Source: Viscum album
Taxonomy: Eukaryota > Streptophyta > Magnoliopsida > Santalales > Viscaceae
Assembly: GCA_963277665.1 (NCBI GenBank)
Contig: CAUJRU010000136.1
Span: forward strand, 558,001 to 622,000
DNA length: 64,000 nt
Reading direction: 5' to 3'
The position numbers were made by a program, and so were the translations under genes. The notes beneath the pieces were generated by a model. It had not been told where the DNA came from. It worked only from the letters and a program-made list of their open reading frames with translations, and did no database searches. Shown one piece after another: positions 22,381-35,665 of the stretch. Positions within the stretch are counted from its first letter, which is position 1; every line of letters begins with the position of its first letter.

Positions 22381-24250
22381 CTTTGCTTTGATTTAATAAT
22401 AAAAAATACATCAAAACATAAACCATTAAGAGAACGTATAGAAATGTATTATTTAGATCATTTCCCTAAAATTAAATGTGTAACACTTCCAAGGTCATAT
22501 TACATAGAAAATAAATTTGATATATAATTCATAATAATTTCATGAGAAAAATATCATTTCTTCTTCAAAAAAGGTCTATGTAAAACATAAATTTTTTGTT
22601 AATCATTTTATATTAAAAAATATAAAAACTTTTAATGGAAACCATAAAATAGTTTTAAAACATTTTTTTAATAAAATTATAAAATATTCTTGAAACTATT
22701 TGTAAATATTTTTTTTAAAATTAATCTTGAGAAATTTGTTGAAAACTATTTCTTTCAAAAGGAATCATGAGAATATTTTAAAAAACTCATTTCCATGAAA
22801 ACATATTGGATATACATTAAATTAATTTGTAAATATTTGTCATTGAAAGAAAATAAAATTATCAAGAAATTATTTGAAAAAAATATCCTTTAAAAACATA
22901 AATTATTCATCAAAAAAATTTAAAACACCTTTTTGAAAAAGAAAAACATTATTTTAAACCATTAAAAATTGCAGTTTGGAAATAACAATGATTGCTGAAC
23001 AAAATAAGCAATAAAGTAGGATTTTCATATAAATAATCAAAATTATATTATAGACCAATGAAGGATAAAATTTTACAATTGAATATATATAAATTTAAAA
23101 AATAAATGATAAAAAATCAATATATATCTTGTGATATGGATTATAATATTCCATCAATGGAAGCATAATCATAAAATATCCTAATTAACGATGAGATTGT
23201 GGAAATAAACCCTTATAACATTGGTAACATTAAATCATAAAATCCCTGAGACAATAACATTACATCTATCTTATAATATAATTATATGAATAATATTCAT
23301 GATATAACATGTAAAGGTGTTGTGTATACACCACATAGATGAATATTGGTGCGTAATGTGACTTGTTTTCAAAGGAGGAAAATTGAGAAAACTATTATAT
23401 TATCGGTTTGGTAAAATTTGAAAAAAAAACCCAAGAAATAAATATCCTAAAATTGATATGTAAATAAAAATATGATTATATATGTGATTTATATAATACC
23501 TACATTGTCAGTAGACACATCACATATATGAAATATTATTTGAATAAGAATTTTGTCTTATATAAAATAAAAGTAAAATAAGAAAATCCTTACCTTAAGT
23601 ATTGACTTTCTTTGTACAAGTTCAAACCTCCTATATAATAAAAATAATTTTATTATAATTCTACCATATAAACTTATTCATTTATATAATTCCATATATT
23701 ATTAACAAATGGAATTATATTACCTATTTATTAATGGTTCCATGTTAAAGTAACATTTTGTGTAATAAAATCTTTGTTTATCGTATGTGTTTTGAAATTT
23801 TAATCATTATCCAAATAACTAGATCATTATTTAATTATTTAAATAATTAAAAAATGATTTCTATATCATATATATTAATTATATAAATATATATTAAACT
23901 ATAAAATGTATATATATATATGATATGTAATACATCGTTCATGGAGATGGTAGGTCGTACATTTGAATGGACAATGTTTCAGATTTGTTGTCTTACTAAA
24001 TGGAATGTAAATAAAATAAGTGTGTATATATATAATAAAATTAATTTATAATAATTATTTCATATATATTATAAAATTCTACTAAACTCATCCTTAATAC
24101 ATTCAATGAAAATTGTAAACGATTGACATCACTTTGAGGAAGCAGATTTCCACACTTCCACAAACGAAGCTGTCATATTTACAGAAAATTGAAAACATTA
24201 AGGTATGTATTATGTAATAAATTTAGAATATATAAATACATCATTAATAT

Positions 24251-24286
24251 CACACACACACAGATATATATATATATATATATATA
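24251..24286. repeat. (CA)n(TA)n microsatellite
   Basis: Six CA units are followed, after GA, by an uninterrupted TA run. Shorter TA runs occur near 4890, 31737 and 58053. Confidence 0.85.
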
Positions 24287-26199
24287 ATATAAATACATAT
24301 TTTCCATCATAATTTCAAAACATGAGTAGTGGTAATGAAAATCCAACAACATCAATTCGTGAGGCGGTAGTTCGGCCCACATAGGAATAATATGTTCATT
24401 AATCATTAAAAGTATGTGTGTGTATGTGTAGGTTGAATCCATATAATAAAAAAAGATAAATTAATTTATGATACTATTTTTATTATATAATCATGTAATA
24501 AGAATATTTTCGGGGTTGGAGAATGAAAATAAATCAGATAAACTTGTTGAATGATGTATCCTCTATATTGGGTTACTCCTTTTCGTTTGAAACAAAGGGA
24601 TTAATTTTTTGGATTTATTCCTAAAATTATGATTCTAGATTTCTAGGAAATATTATCATAGATTACATTGGTAGGGTTTGGAAAATCCAATGTGACTTTA
24701 GAGGTGTAAAAAATATAGTGGTGTGGCATCCCTTTTATAGGGGAAGAGTGGAATTCATGTAAATAAAAAAAGGTAAAACTTGTTGAGAAATATAACTTAT
24801 ATAACATGGCACAAATAATTTTCAAAATTCTATAAAAGATGGTAAATAGACTAAATATAACAACAAAATGAATTTTGGACCTTTTTCTATGTCATTTGGA
24901 TTCTTAATATTAAATATTAACCATTAAGTAATCTGGATTTTTCATTAATCACTGTATTTATTTAAATTACATTCACTGATATTTTTGATAAAAAAAACCA
25001 ATTTTATCATATTATAGATTCTAATTTATTATTCTTAAAAATATGAAAACCATTTTCCAAATTCTAATAACAGAATTGGATGAAATAAATTTAAGGATAA
25101 TCCACTAGACCAGACGACAAAGAGGGTTTCTGTAGTAAAAATCATCAAAAGATTGCTATGTTTTAATATCGAAATTTAATGAAATTTTTTATCCAATGAC
25201 AAAATTAGTTTACATGATATAAAATTTATCTAATTATAATTAAAAACTAATTAGGAATATTATATTACAATAAAAAATAAAGTATAGAGCAGATAAATTT
25301 TGAATTAAAATTTTGTTTTTTCACAATACATAAAAATGAAACTTCTTGAAAACAAAATCACCCATGGTACTTTTGATATTATCCTTCCAAAAATATTTTT
25401 TTTTCAAATAAAAAATATAAAATTTTAAAAAATTATTCATAAAATGGGTTTACCATTAAAAGTGGTAAAATTACCTTTTAGAAATTTACACCTTTTAATT
25501 AATAAAATTTTATTTAATCATATCTTTTTCCTATAAAATTATTTATACGATTATTAAAAATATTTATTGAATATATAATATATATATTTATTTTAAACGC
25601 TTTATAAAATTTATTTGATTAATTTATTAGGCTGAAAATTTATTTTTACATAAAAATGGGTTTGTTTGGATAGTAACTTCTTTATCTTCAAATAGTTCTT
25701 ACTTTCATTTTTTGCCAATTTATAACCAAAGTATTCATTTTATAAACTTTTATAAATCATATTTTCATAATTTATTTAAAATTATTCATAAAATACATTT
25801 TAATGTCTAGGTGGTATCCAAAATAATATTTTAATTTTTATATTAATTGTATATTCTAGTTTGGTAAAACATAACCTCACGTATAGCACAACCTATTGAA
25901 GGGACTTAGTATTGCGTGCAACACAAGAAAAATAGTGTTGTATTTATCAAAATCTAAAGAAATTATTTCATGTAATTTAATATTAACATTGTGTTTCATA
26001 TAAAAGAATTAAAAAAATAGTCATTTCTTATAAAAAATAATCCATTATTTTTTAAATAAAAATATTAAAAAATCTAAATTAATTCTAAAAAATAATAAAA
26101 AAATCTATATGTTAACATTTTACCTCCCATAATATTAATTTTTACATCAAAATGCATCCAAGTTATCAAAATATTAATATTTGAGTGTTCTATTCGAAG

Positions 26200-28090
26200 A
26201 ACCCCACAACATAAAAAATGAATATTAAAACATCCATTAAAAAAATAATGATAGAACCATAACAGTTAACTAAAGTAACTCACAACTAGGGTTCCATGTT
26301 ATAAAACATTGGTTGGGAGTGAATATTTGACATAGTGAAAATTGTAAATGATAAAATAGAGGGATTAAAGATAATTTATCACAATCATGTTAATTATAAA
26401 TGTATAGTTTAGGGCCTCAAAACCATAAATATATGATGAATTATACGACCACCCGGCTAACAAATTTTTTTATGATAAATCCTTTTCAACATCATTTTCC
26501 TAGATTTGAATAATATTTCACATGAATATATACATACTTTATTTCATTCCATTCCATAAAAAAATCTCTCCCTTTGGTTGTTCCTTGATAAATTCCCACT
26601 TCATCTCTTACACTGTGGAGTGAAGGTGAAATTTTTATTCCTAGAGGATTAGAATATCATGATATCCATTAATAGAATCATAGTTCATTACATCAAACAT
26701 TATCACAAAAAAAGGTTATCATAAGTTATACAATATAAATAAGTACTTTTATAGAGAGAAAATAATTTAATGTCTAAAACCATTTCTATTATTTATCATT
26801 AAACATTCTTTAAATAGATAACCCTATAAATATTATGAAATATTAAATTATAGAAATTCAGAACAAAGGTTACTAAATAATCTGAAAATTAATCCACTAT
26901 ATATCATAATTTAGCTCTTGTTTTTCACATTCCAAACATGTGAATATCATCATCATATATATTATTGAGACATTCTAATATCCTAAATTTCCATTAATAA
27001 ATTAAGAAAACATGCAAGTTTAATTATCCCAAAGATTACAAGATATATTCCATAAATGTAATAAGATATAATATTTGTCCCAGATATCCTATCCCACTTC
27101 TTCATAAAATCCTTTATTAGGTCTGAGGTTAAAAATAAAAAAATTACTTTATCCTTATCATCATCCTTTTAACCATATAAAATATCATTTTCACAACCCA
27201 AAAATAAATTTAAGGGTTACCTTACCATAACGTATCCGTTTAATTAAATAAACATTCTAGGACATCAAAATAATTTAACACATTCTTGAAAATACTTAAG
27301 GAACACATTATACGAACATTCCTTATATAATTCATGAATCATATGACATAATAAATAAATTACAAACATACACGCTTGTATCATCCTACATTATTGTTAT
27401 ACTATTACTATAGATTCAGAAACATATTCCTTAATATATTTTTCCTAGAACATGAAAAAAATATCAGGTATTAACATTCCTAAAACCTCAATCAAATCAG
27501 GATTCTAAAAATTATTGTAAAATATATAGTAAGAACATCCCATTACTTTCAAATTTATTTTTCATTCGATTTATCTTTAGTAGTGTAACCAATACTTATA
27601 GCACTTTCTATAATTTATTCATTGGATTTCAACATAGTAAATAGATTCTATAATGCCCATATTTTATAGTTATGGTAAATCTAATGTGAACCTAGTTATG
27701 TCAAGTTGTTGGTATTGTTTATGTGCAGAAAGAATACAGAGTGAAACAATTATCATATATGAAAACCACATAATAATGAAACATTACATATAAGATGCAT
27801 GAATCATGAATCTTTCTTTTAAATCTATATCAATATAGGATTAACATTAGATACATCCATCAACCTAAATATATATTTATTCCTAGGTATTATCTATAAT
27901 GTTTTCTCATCCCACTTCACAAATTTTAACTAAACCTCCCTTTTATACAAACTATAGTTTCCCAATCTTAATATAAATAGATATAAAATATTTTTAGTTT
28001 AATATTCTGACCATTACAAAAGGACTTACTTGATGATCATAATAGTTTGGTTTATTTGGAAACATGGAGTCATAATTATCAAAATTAGTG
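26200..28090. other. Spacer between repeats A and B, no recognisable gene
   Basis: This is AT-rich sequence between the two long direct repeats. I looked for gag, protease, RT and integrase motifs on both strands and saw none that I trust. If A and B are LTRs, this is the eroded or deleted interior. Confidence 0.4.
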
Positions 28091-31000
28091 AAAGATCATC
28101 AACATCCTCTTTAAGGATCTTGTCCATTAATAATCCTATATAAAACATTTCTCTATAACCTAACAAAATTAATCATTATAATGGGGTGAGATCATATACT
28201 CATAAAGGGTAAACAAGGGTGATTGGTATGCGCAACTTGAGCATAAGGGTATGAGAAAATGATCATAAAATTTAAATATCATACCATGAATTTTAAATAT
28301 CCTAATCAATATTAATGGAATAAATATTGGCAGTTAATAACAAAATAATCATAAGGGTTATTATTCATAAAAAATAAATCATGAACCATAACATCATTTC
28401 ATATATTTTTGGTATCATTATAGCAATATAAAACCCATTAACGTGTCCTGGTTAACTAACAAGTCCATAAAAAGTGTGGCTCAAGATGCATAAGTATCTC
28501 TTATTTAGATCAGGATACATATATTTCCCAAATTAGATTAGGACACACCTATTTCCTATAGATGATTAGGACACACCTATTTCACATAGTGGATCAAGAT
28601 ACACCTTTTCCCATTGCATATCAAGTCTTTTGACTTATTTCCCATCATTATATAATAAGATATAAATCATTTCCTAATAAATTGGAGGGACATATAAGAC
28701 CCACCCATCTCAAAATGACGTCATAAATATGTTTTCTATAAGTTCATAAAAAATCATATCATAACCCATGAAATCAAATGGGTATCATGAATAATTAATC
28801 ATATCAAAACTTATGGATAATATATAGGTATCATAATCATTTCATCAACCCAAAAATCATGAAAGGAAGCATGTATTATAAACCAATAATCCTTGAATGT
28901 AAAATGGGGTTCTTAAACATATAACCCATGAAAGAGAAATTGGTTTCGTAAATATATAACTTATGAAAGAGAAACTGATTTCATGAACATCATGCCATAA
29001 AAACATAAATACATTCATGGCAGGAATATGAATTGATCCATTGGATTATTTCATTAAAAGGGCATCAATAACCCAAACATATGTCATGCAATATGGAAAT
29101 TAATATTGAAATATCTTTTAAAATCATTTATTAATGATAATATCATGTATGCAGTTTAAAAAATAAAATTTAGAGTAAAAATTATTTTGAAAATCAATTT
29201 ATCTTAAAATTAACTAGAAAACATATTATAGAATCCTGAAAACAACTTGAAAATATTTTTCTATGAAAATATATAAAATAATCATGAATAGAAATTATTA
29301 AAATTTCCCTTGAAAATGATATTTTTAATCATTTTTTAAAACTATTTATTTGAAATGAAATATTTGAATAATATTTGAAAAACCTTTTCCTCAAAAACAT
29401 ATAAGAGATTCATAAAAACATTTTTATATCCATTATTCTTGAAAAATTCTAAAATAATAGTTAAAAAAAATATAAAATCCATTTTCTATGAAAACATATA
29501 AAATAATCTTGAGAACATTTATGAACACTTTTCTAAAAATGAATCTTTTCTATAAAAATTTGTAAAAAACAAGCTTTAGAATGATCAAAGATTTTCATTT
29601 CAAAGGAGAAAAAATATTATATATTCATAAATAAGTTTTCTAAATTATATTAACTAAAAAAGGATGAGAAATAGATCCATTACATTGATATAAAAATATT
29701 AACAATTTGAGAAGAAAATATTTGAGATATATTGAGATATGTATCACAATATTTCACTTGTGGGTGCATAATCATAAACAATCTCTATAAATGATGAGAT
29801 TGTATCAAAAAAATCTGGCAACTTTGGTAACCATAAATCATAATACCCATGAGAGATTAAAATTATATGAAACATATAATATCATTAAATGAATAATAAA
29901 CATGAAATAACATGTAATAGGTCGGGTTATACACCTCAAAGAAGAATATATTATCATAACATGGATTGTTTCTCAGAGAAGGTGAATAGAGACAATGCTA
30001 CTTTTCCTATTTGATGACTTTTGAAACATTAACCCATAGAAATAAATATCATAAAGTAAAAATTTTAATACTAGTAAATTTAATTATAATAATTATATAA
30101 TTATTATATGGGATTTGTACCTTACACATATATGAAATAAAATGTAAACATGGCTTGTGTCTCATGAAAAATAAATCTAAAATGAGAAAATCCTTACCTT
30201 TTGTAATTAATTTATTTGTACACATTTAAAAATCATTTATAATAAATATAATATTATTATTAATCATCCTAAAAACCATATACCTATATTTAATACCTTA
30301 TATTTATAACTTATTACATTATATCACCCATTTATTAATTGTTCTATGTAATATGAATGTTTTCTGGTAATAACCAAATAATTTATCTTATGTGTTTTGA
30401 CTTGTTATTATTGACGCCCTTATACAGATAATAAAGTAATTATTTATATAATTTAAAAAATAATTTATATTTAATATTTATTTAGTATATAAATATTTAT
30501 AACAATATATAAAAGGTATACATATGCCATGGAATACACCATTCATGGAGACGATAAGCCTTTTGTATGAGTAAACACTATTTTAATTTTCATATCATAT
30601 TGAATGGAATTTAATTTTCATATATGTATATATATTATATAATTCATTTTGAATTTTTATTTCATATATAAAATATAATTTCATTGAACCCATCCTTAAT
30701 AAATTCCATGTAAAGTGTGAACAAATCACATCGCTTTGAGGAAGCGGTAGCCCACACTTCCACCAACAAAGTTATTATATTTTGAAAAAATTAAAATAAT
30801 GAAGGTTTTTGATATATAAAAATTGCATAATAAATAAATAAATCATAAGTGTTATATATAATATATAAATAAATAGATTCTGTAATAATTTCAAACCATT
30901 AGAGTTGGTAAAAGAAAAATGAACAACATCATTTCGTTAGGCAACATTTCTCCATACACATGAATGGTGAGTTCATTACTCATTAGATGGAAATGTCTGT

Positions 31001-32940
31001 AATTATAGGTAAAAAATTTTAACTATAACATCTAATTATATTTAGTATAATATTATTACTATATTATATTGAAAAGAAGATAATTTTATTGGGTGGAGAT
31101 TGAAAATCCATCAAAAGAGCTTATGGATGGGTGTTACCTCTTCTTTGAGTAACCCCATTTGGATTTCTCCAACGGGATTATTTAATTGGATATATTCCCA
31201 AAGTGAGGCATCAAGGTTTAGATGGTGGAATTTTGGCTCTTTTTTGATGGATTTTGATGATATTTATAATATTAGGAGCTGTAATGAAGTGGGGGGTTTG
31301 AGTGCCATTTTATAGACGAGGAGTGTCCTTCCTGTAAATATAAAAATGAAAAGTCTATTGATAAGTATCCCTTAAAAAATAATTCTAAAATAATTGTAAA
31401 AATTACTCCCAATTGGTTAAATGGTCAATATATGTATATCTGATGGCTTTTGGACAAGATAATTGGTCATTTGAACACTTATTATTAATGTTTATCCATT
31501 ATATAGACTTGTTTTTTACATTAATCTCTCTAATTATTATGAATGAAATCCACTAAAAATTTTATTCAAAAACTATGTTTATTATATTAGAGAGGATAAT
31601 TAATTCTAATTAAAAATATGGAATCCATTTTCACAAATTCTAATCAAATAAGTGGTAGAAATTAATTTATAGTTAATCTCATAGATGAGATTACAAATCA
31701 GGTTTAAAATGTAAAAAGTATAATTATTTTCTAATTGTATATATATATATATATTTAATGTAAAAATGTTATTTATGAACTAAATTGGTTTAAATGATAT
31801 AATATATATCTATTTATACTTAAAACCAATAAAAAAGTATTTAAATATAAAAATATTTTAGATGAAAAAGCAGTTTAGAAATAATATTCAATGTTTTTCC
31901 CTATTCATCCAAAAATTAAACTTTTCCAAAAAATACATAAAACAATCCCAATGTAAATTTTGATATTAAAGATACAAAAAAGAAATATATTATTAAAAAT
32001 AATATTTATATAAGTGTCAAATATTTTTTAAAATGGGTTTTACATTATGCTTTGATAAAATTACATTTTAAAAATATAAATCTTTTTCATCAAAAATTTA
32101 GATTTAGTATTATCATATGCATAAAAACTAAATTTTTTGGGTAAAAAAAATATTTATGGAATAAATAAAATTAATATTTTATTGAAATAATTCATCAATT
32201 TTTTTTAATTAATTGTGATTATCTTTTATTTTTACATAGAAAAATAGTTTTCTTATAAAAGTAATTTCAATATCTTTAAAAAGTTATTATGTTTGTTTCA
32301 AACAAATTTATAACCAATGGATTAATTTTATATACATTTTCAAACACTAATTTCATATTTTACTTAATATTATTTGTAACTTCAATTAAAAAAGAGATAT
32401 GGTAATAATAATAATATTTTAAAAAATATTAAAATTATACTGTAGTTTGATAAACCTCAACCTTGTGTGTACCACAAGCTATTGAATGGACTCAGTATTA
32501 TTTATAATAGAATCTATATATTATGTTTTGTGTACCGAAAGCTAATGCATGTGTTTTATGTTGTGAATTTTTAACTTTTTGTTTCATACAACACATGAAA
32601 ATCTTTGTTATTTCTTATAATAGAAGAAATGTTCATTGTTGTTTGACATGGAAAATATAAAATGATTAAATTAATTTGAAACAAATAATTAAAAATATTT
32701 CATGTTGTCATTGTTTCTCTCAGATGGTTAAAAAACTCATAATTAATGACATTCTAATTCTATATGACGTTTTTTATGTTTTTATAAAACCTATTCCAAT
32801 TATTCTATAAAATATTAATGTTTAGATATCAATATAATTCACACAAGTTGCTTTAACAAACATCGATACTCCATAGAGAATGGACCCAATTGAATTATAA
32901 GAATTTATTAAGCATCCCCAATAGAATAATGACAATATAT
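28090..32940. repeat. Long direct repeat B (LTR-like)
   Basis: Partner of repeat A in the same orientation; matching anchors are listed there. It lacks the CACTA element and the GC patch. The right edge is set by the resumption of RT similarity in unit P at about 32940. Open frames such as 31100-31315 have no relatives I recognise. Confidence 0.65.
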
Positions 32941-33570
32941 TCATTCATAACTATACATTATATTGGGGTGAACATATTCTATTTGTTAATAAGTATATGT
33001 CTCAATGCTACTCTTCATTGAATATAGGGAACATAACATGATATCATTCAATAATTGGTGTCATATACATTTTATTGATGATGTGATTTAAAAACTATAT
33101 AGATATGAATACTTTTTCGATATTGACCTATATTCAAGAAATCATCAATTAGGATTTTGGGAAGATATAACATTGATAATATTCCATAAAATCATTAGAA
33201 ACTATGAATATATAGTGATTCCATTTCTTCTGTAGATTTACCCCACTAAATTCATGTATTTATTAAACATAATCTTTATAAATTAACATTATCATTTTTT
33301 CGTAGTCATTAAGATGTTATTATTATTTATAAAAAAGGATATAATATCATTATTATCACTTGGGGTTTGTACTAAAACCCTATGGAAGGTGTTTTTTATG
33401 AAAAATTTACAAATTTTGATTTCTATCTTCAAAAAGTTTCATTATTAGATCATAAAATCTCAAGATATAATATCTCAGTCCATACCTCAAAGATAAAAGT
33501 TATCAAAAAATATTTGAGGACATCCATGGTGACTAAGACTGGTAGTTTTACTGGATTAGAATGATATTAT
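32940..33570 (+). pseudogene. Unit P reverse transcriptase (continuation after the insertion)
   Basis: RT copies the element RNA into DNA. The eroded frame, with several shifts, shows in order: GVNILFVNK-like (about 32965), SMLLFIEYREHN (about 33010-33045), IDD (33073-33090), DLYSRNHQLGFWEDI (33125), NYEYIVIPF..(Y)PTKFM (about 33210), FVV.KDV in place of the catalytic FIDD box (about 33300), then FDFYLQKVSLLDHKIS (33419 on) and KTGSFTGLE (to 33561). The order and most spacings match plant Ty3/gypsy RT. The catalytic aspartates are largely lost. The upstream end of the domain is at 20480-20600. Confidence 0.82.
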
Positions 33571-33639
33571 ATATTCTTTGTGTAGAATTTATCATTAATA
33601 TCTAATAAAATAGACATGTTTACTCATAAGGGATATTTG

Positions 33640-33960
33640 TTGTTTTGGATCGATGGATGTGGTGAATGTATGAACGAACTGAAGAGAAGGCTAGTCAATT
33701 AATGATTTTATACATTATCCTGTATTGTAAATGAGTTTGTAACATATAATGACACATCTATTAAGGTAATGAGATGAAATTTCATGCCTAATTTTATGTT
33801 TATATAATATTCCTCACAAAAAGTAATGGTTCATGAGGAAAATTATCCAACTCATGATTTGGTGTAAGCTATGAATTTTTTTGCATTAATGATATGGGGG
33901 CATTATCACTTTGTGGAAAATGTGAAATATATACATATGAGAAATGTGTAAAGTGTATGT
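33640..33960 (+). pseudogene. Unit P RNase H remnant
   Basis: The connection segment reads DGCGECMNELKRRLV (about 33650-33697). After the expected roughly 55 residues comes VHEENYPTHDLV (about 33827), then NFFALMIWGHY, the conserved RNase H block. Stops interrupt it, for example after THDLV. It joins RT and integrase of the same unit. Confidence 0.82.
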
Positions 33961-34439
33961 TCAAATAGAATAAGGCGATTATAGACTATATAATATTGTT
34001 ATATTTGATTAAATATTTTTAATACTAAGAGCAATACAACCATGTGAAAGTTAATAAGGTGGAAGATTCCCTATGGCTAAAAGATCATTTTAACATATAA
34101 AAGAGGATGATCAAAAAATAAAAAATAATCATTTATTTGTAAATTATGGATTTGAAAACCATCAATTAATGGGAGAAATATTCTCTTTCTCAATTTCATG
34201 TTAGAAAATATATCCATGTAATGTTTAAATTTCAGAATTTATAAGATTTATAACATACAATGAAGTTTATAAATGACCATGAGTACAACCTTTATTGTGA
34301 TTCAATGACAAGGTTTATGAATAGTGATTATTTTCTTTATATACCATAATTGAATAAGGGAAATTTGGATAAGTACGATACTTCATAATTATTTATTCAC
34401 TCTAGTCGTATAATGATTTATTGAGTTCTGAAAGAATAT

Positions 34440-35640
34440 TTATAGAAATATAACATGAAAATGGATTTTGTAGAGTATGTATTTGGGTGATTATTTTTTT
34501 AGAATGATAGTTACGATAAGTAAATATTTATATGGATACTAGAACCATTATCCATAACTTAAAAGAAAAGGGATAACACCATAATGGATTTTTTTTCATC
34601 ACAAACCATGAAACATATAATGGTAAAAATACTATTTGGGTTATAGTGGACCTCCTTATAAATTCAGCATACTTAATTTATATATAAAAACTGTTTTATC
34701 TTTATCATATTTATAGAAAAAATAATAATATTGTGTTAAGGCTTCATGGATTAAAAAATACTGTTGTATCTGATTGAGATCTATGGTACACCTCAATGTT
34801 CTGAAAAAATATTAATCATGATCTGGAAAAAAATTTGAGTTTAATTATGCCTTCTAGTCGTTAAAAAAAATTAGTTTAAGAAAACACCCAAAAAACAAGG
34901 GGATATTATAAAATATTATTATAATGAATTTAATGGAAATTTGAGCAACACATTCCTCTAGTTTTTCTTTTTAGTAATAATAACATTCACTCAAGAATTC
35001 AGATGGATCCTTGTGATGCCCACTGTAGAAAGAGGTTTTTAACTAAAGCATTATTTGGGGAATTTAAAGAAATAATGATATTGGAAACAGAGATAGATGA
35101 GAAAATTTTAGAGATTTTCAAATCCATTCAAAATCACATCAAGGCATCTTAGAGTTGATGTAAATTTTAGGATGATAATCACTATTGTGATCTAAAATTT
35201 GATGTTCATATGAAGGAGATCCAGTAAATTTATCTATATAAGAATGTTTTTAGATTTTTGGTGAAATGAAATTTTAGACCATGGTATAATATTCCCTTTG
35301 ATATTCTTTAAAATGTAAGGGGTGGTATCATATCACATAGTGCTCCAACAAATCCTCTATCAAGTTCATGATGTGTTCGATATATATCTCATATGGATGT
35401 ATAGACCCGACCTTTTATATGTACTAAACTCGTAGTTCATAAAACTAGAGAATGATCATTTCAATTATTATAAACTAGTATAAATCATCAATAATAGAGA
35501 TAATGTTTTGTTGAATAAGTGTAAACAATCAGTTAAAGTTCTCTAGTGAAATCCAAAATTCAAATACTCTTCTTGGGAACCTTAAAATGTAAAGATAAGG
35601 TGATAAAAATATTTATTCTAGTTGAGTGATAATATTTTGG
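34440..35640 (+). pseudogene. Unit P integrase and C-terminal domain
   Basis: MDFVEYVFG with NDSYDK (about 34452) is the start of the integrase core. Then LRLHGLKNTVVSD*DLWYTS (about 34738-34800) keeps the second catalytic Asp block. NNNIHSRIQMDPCDAHCRKR (about 34975) and ILETEIDEKILEIFKSIQNH follow. The C-terminal region shows QVHDVFDIYL (about 35365) and VKVLW...SSWEP (about 35535-35580), the chromodomain-like tail. All are at family spacing with several stops. The text TGTATAGACCCG at about 35397 lies inside this coding remnant and is not an LTR start. Confidence 0.83.
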
Positions 35641-35665
35641 GGAATTTTTTTTAATGGGGGTATAT
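35640..35665 (+). promoter_or_regulatory. Polypurine tract before LTR2
   Basis: GGGGAATTTTTTTTAATGGGGG follows the end of pol, the same layout as before LTR1 and LTR3, and marks the LTR2 start. Confidence 0.55.

Larger units (their letters stand above)
20600..26200. repeat. Long direct repeat A (LTR-like), carrying a CACTA insertion
   Basis: It matches repeat B over its length in the same order: 20640 with 28110, 20707 with 28185 (GGTAAACAAG), 21600-21745 with 28480-28630, 21860-21960 with 28750-28860 (AATCATATCATAACCC), 24125-24165 with 30728-30768 (CTTTGAGGAAGC, CACACTTCC), and 25870-25910 with 32455-32500 (GT.TAGCACAA, CTATTGAA.GGACT.AGTATT). It carries the CACTA element and a GC-rich patch that B lacks. 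No coding sequence was seen. Confidence 0.65.
20600..32940. mobile_element. About 12-kb insertion bounded by roughly 5-kb direct repeats
   Basis: Two diverged direct repeats, about 20600-26200 and 28090-32940, flank about 1.9 kb. This is the geometry of an LTR retrotransposon with very long LTRs and a mostly deleted interior. It lies within the RT of unit P, which supports a true nested insertion. I found no clean primer-binding site, purine tract or coding motif, so orientation and family are undetermined. A segmental duplication is the alternative. Confidence 0.5.

Noticed and set aside
35397..35410. TGTATAGACCCG as an LTR start (it resembles the family-A TGTAAAGACCCG)
   Set aside because: It lies within the integrase C-terminal coding remnant, between the VHDVF motif and the chromodomain-like tail; the purine tract comes about 250 bp later.
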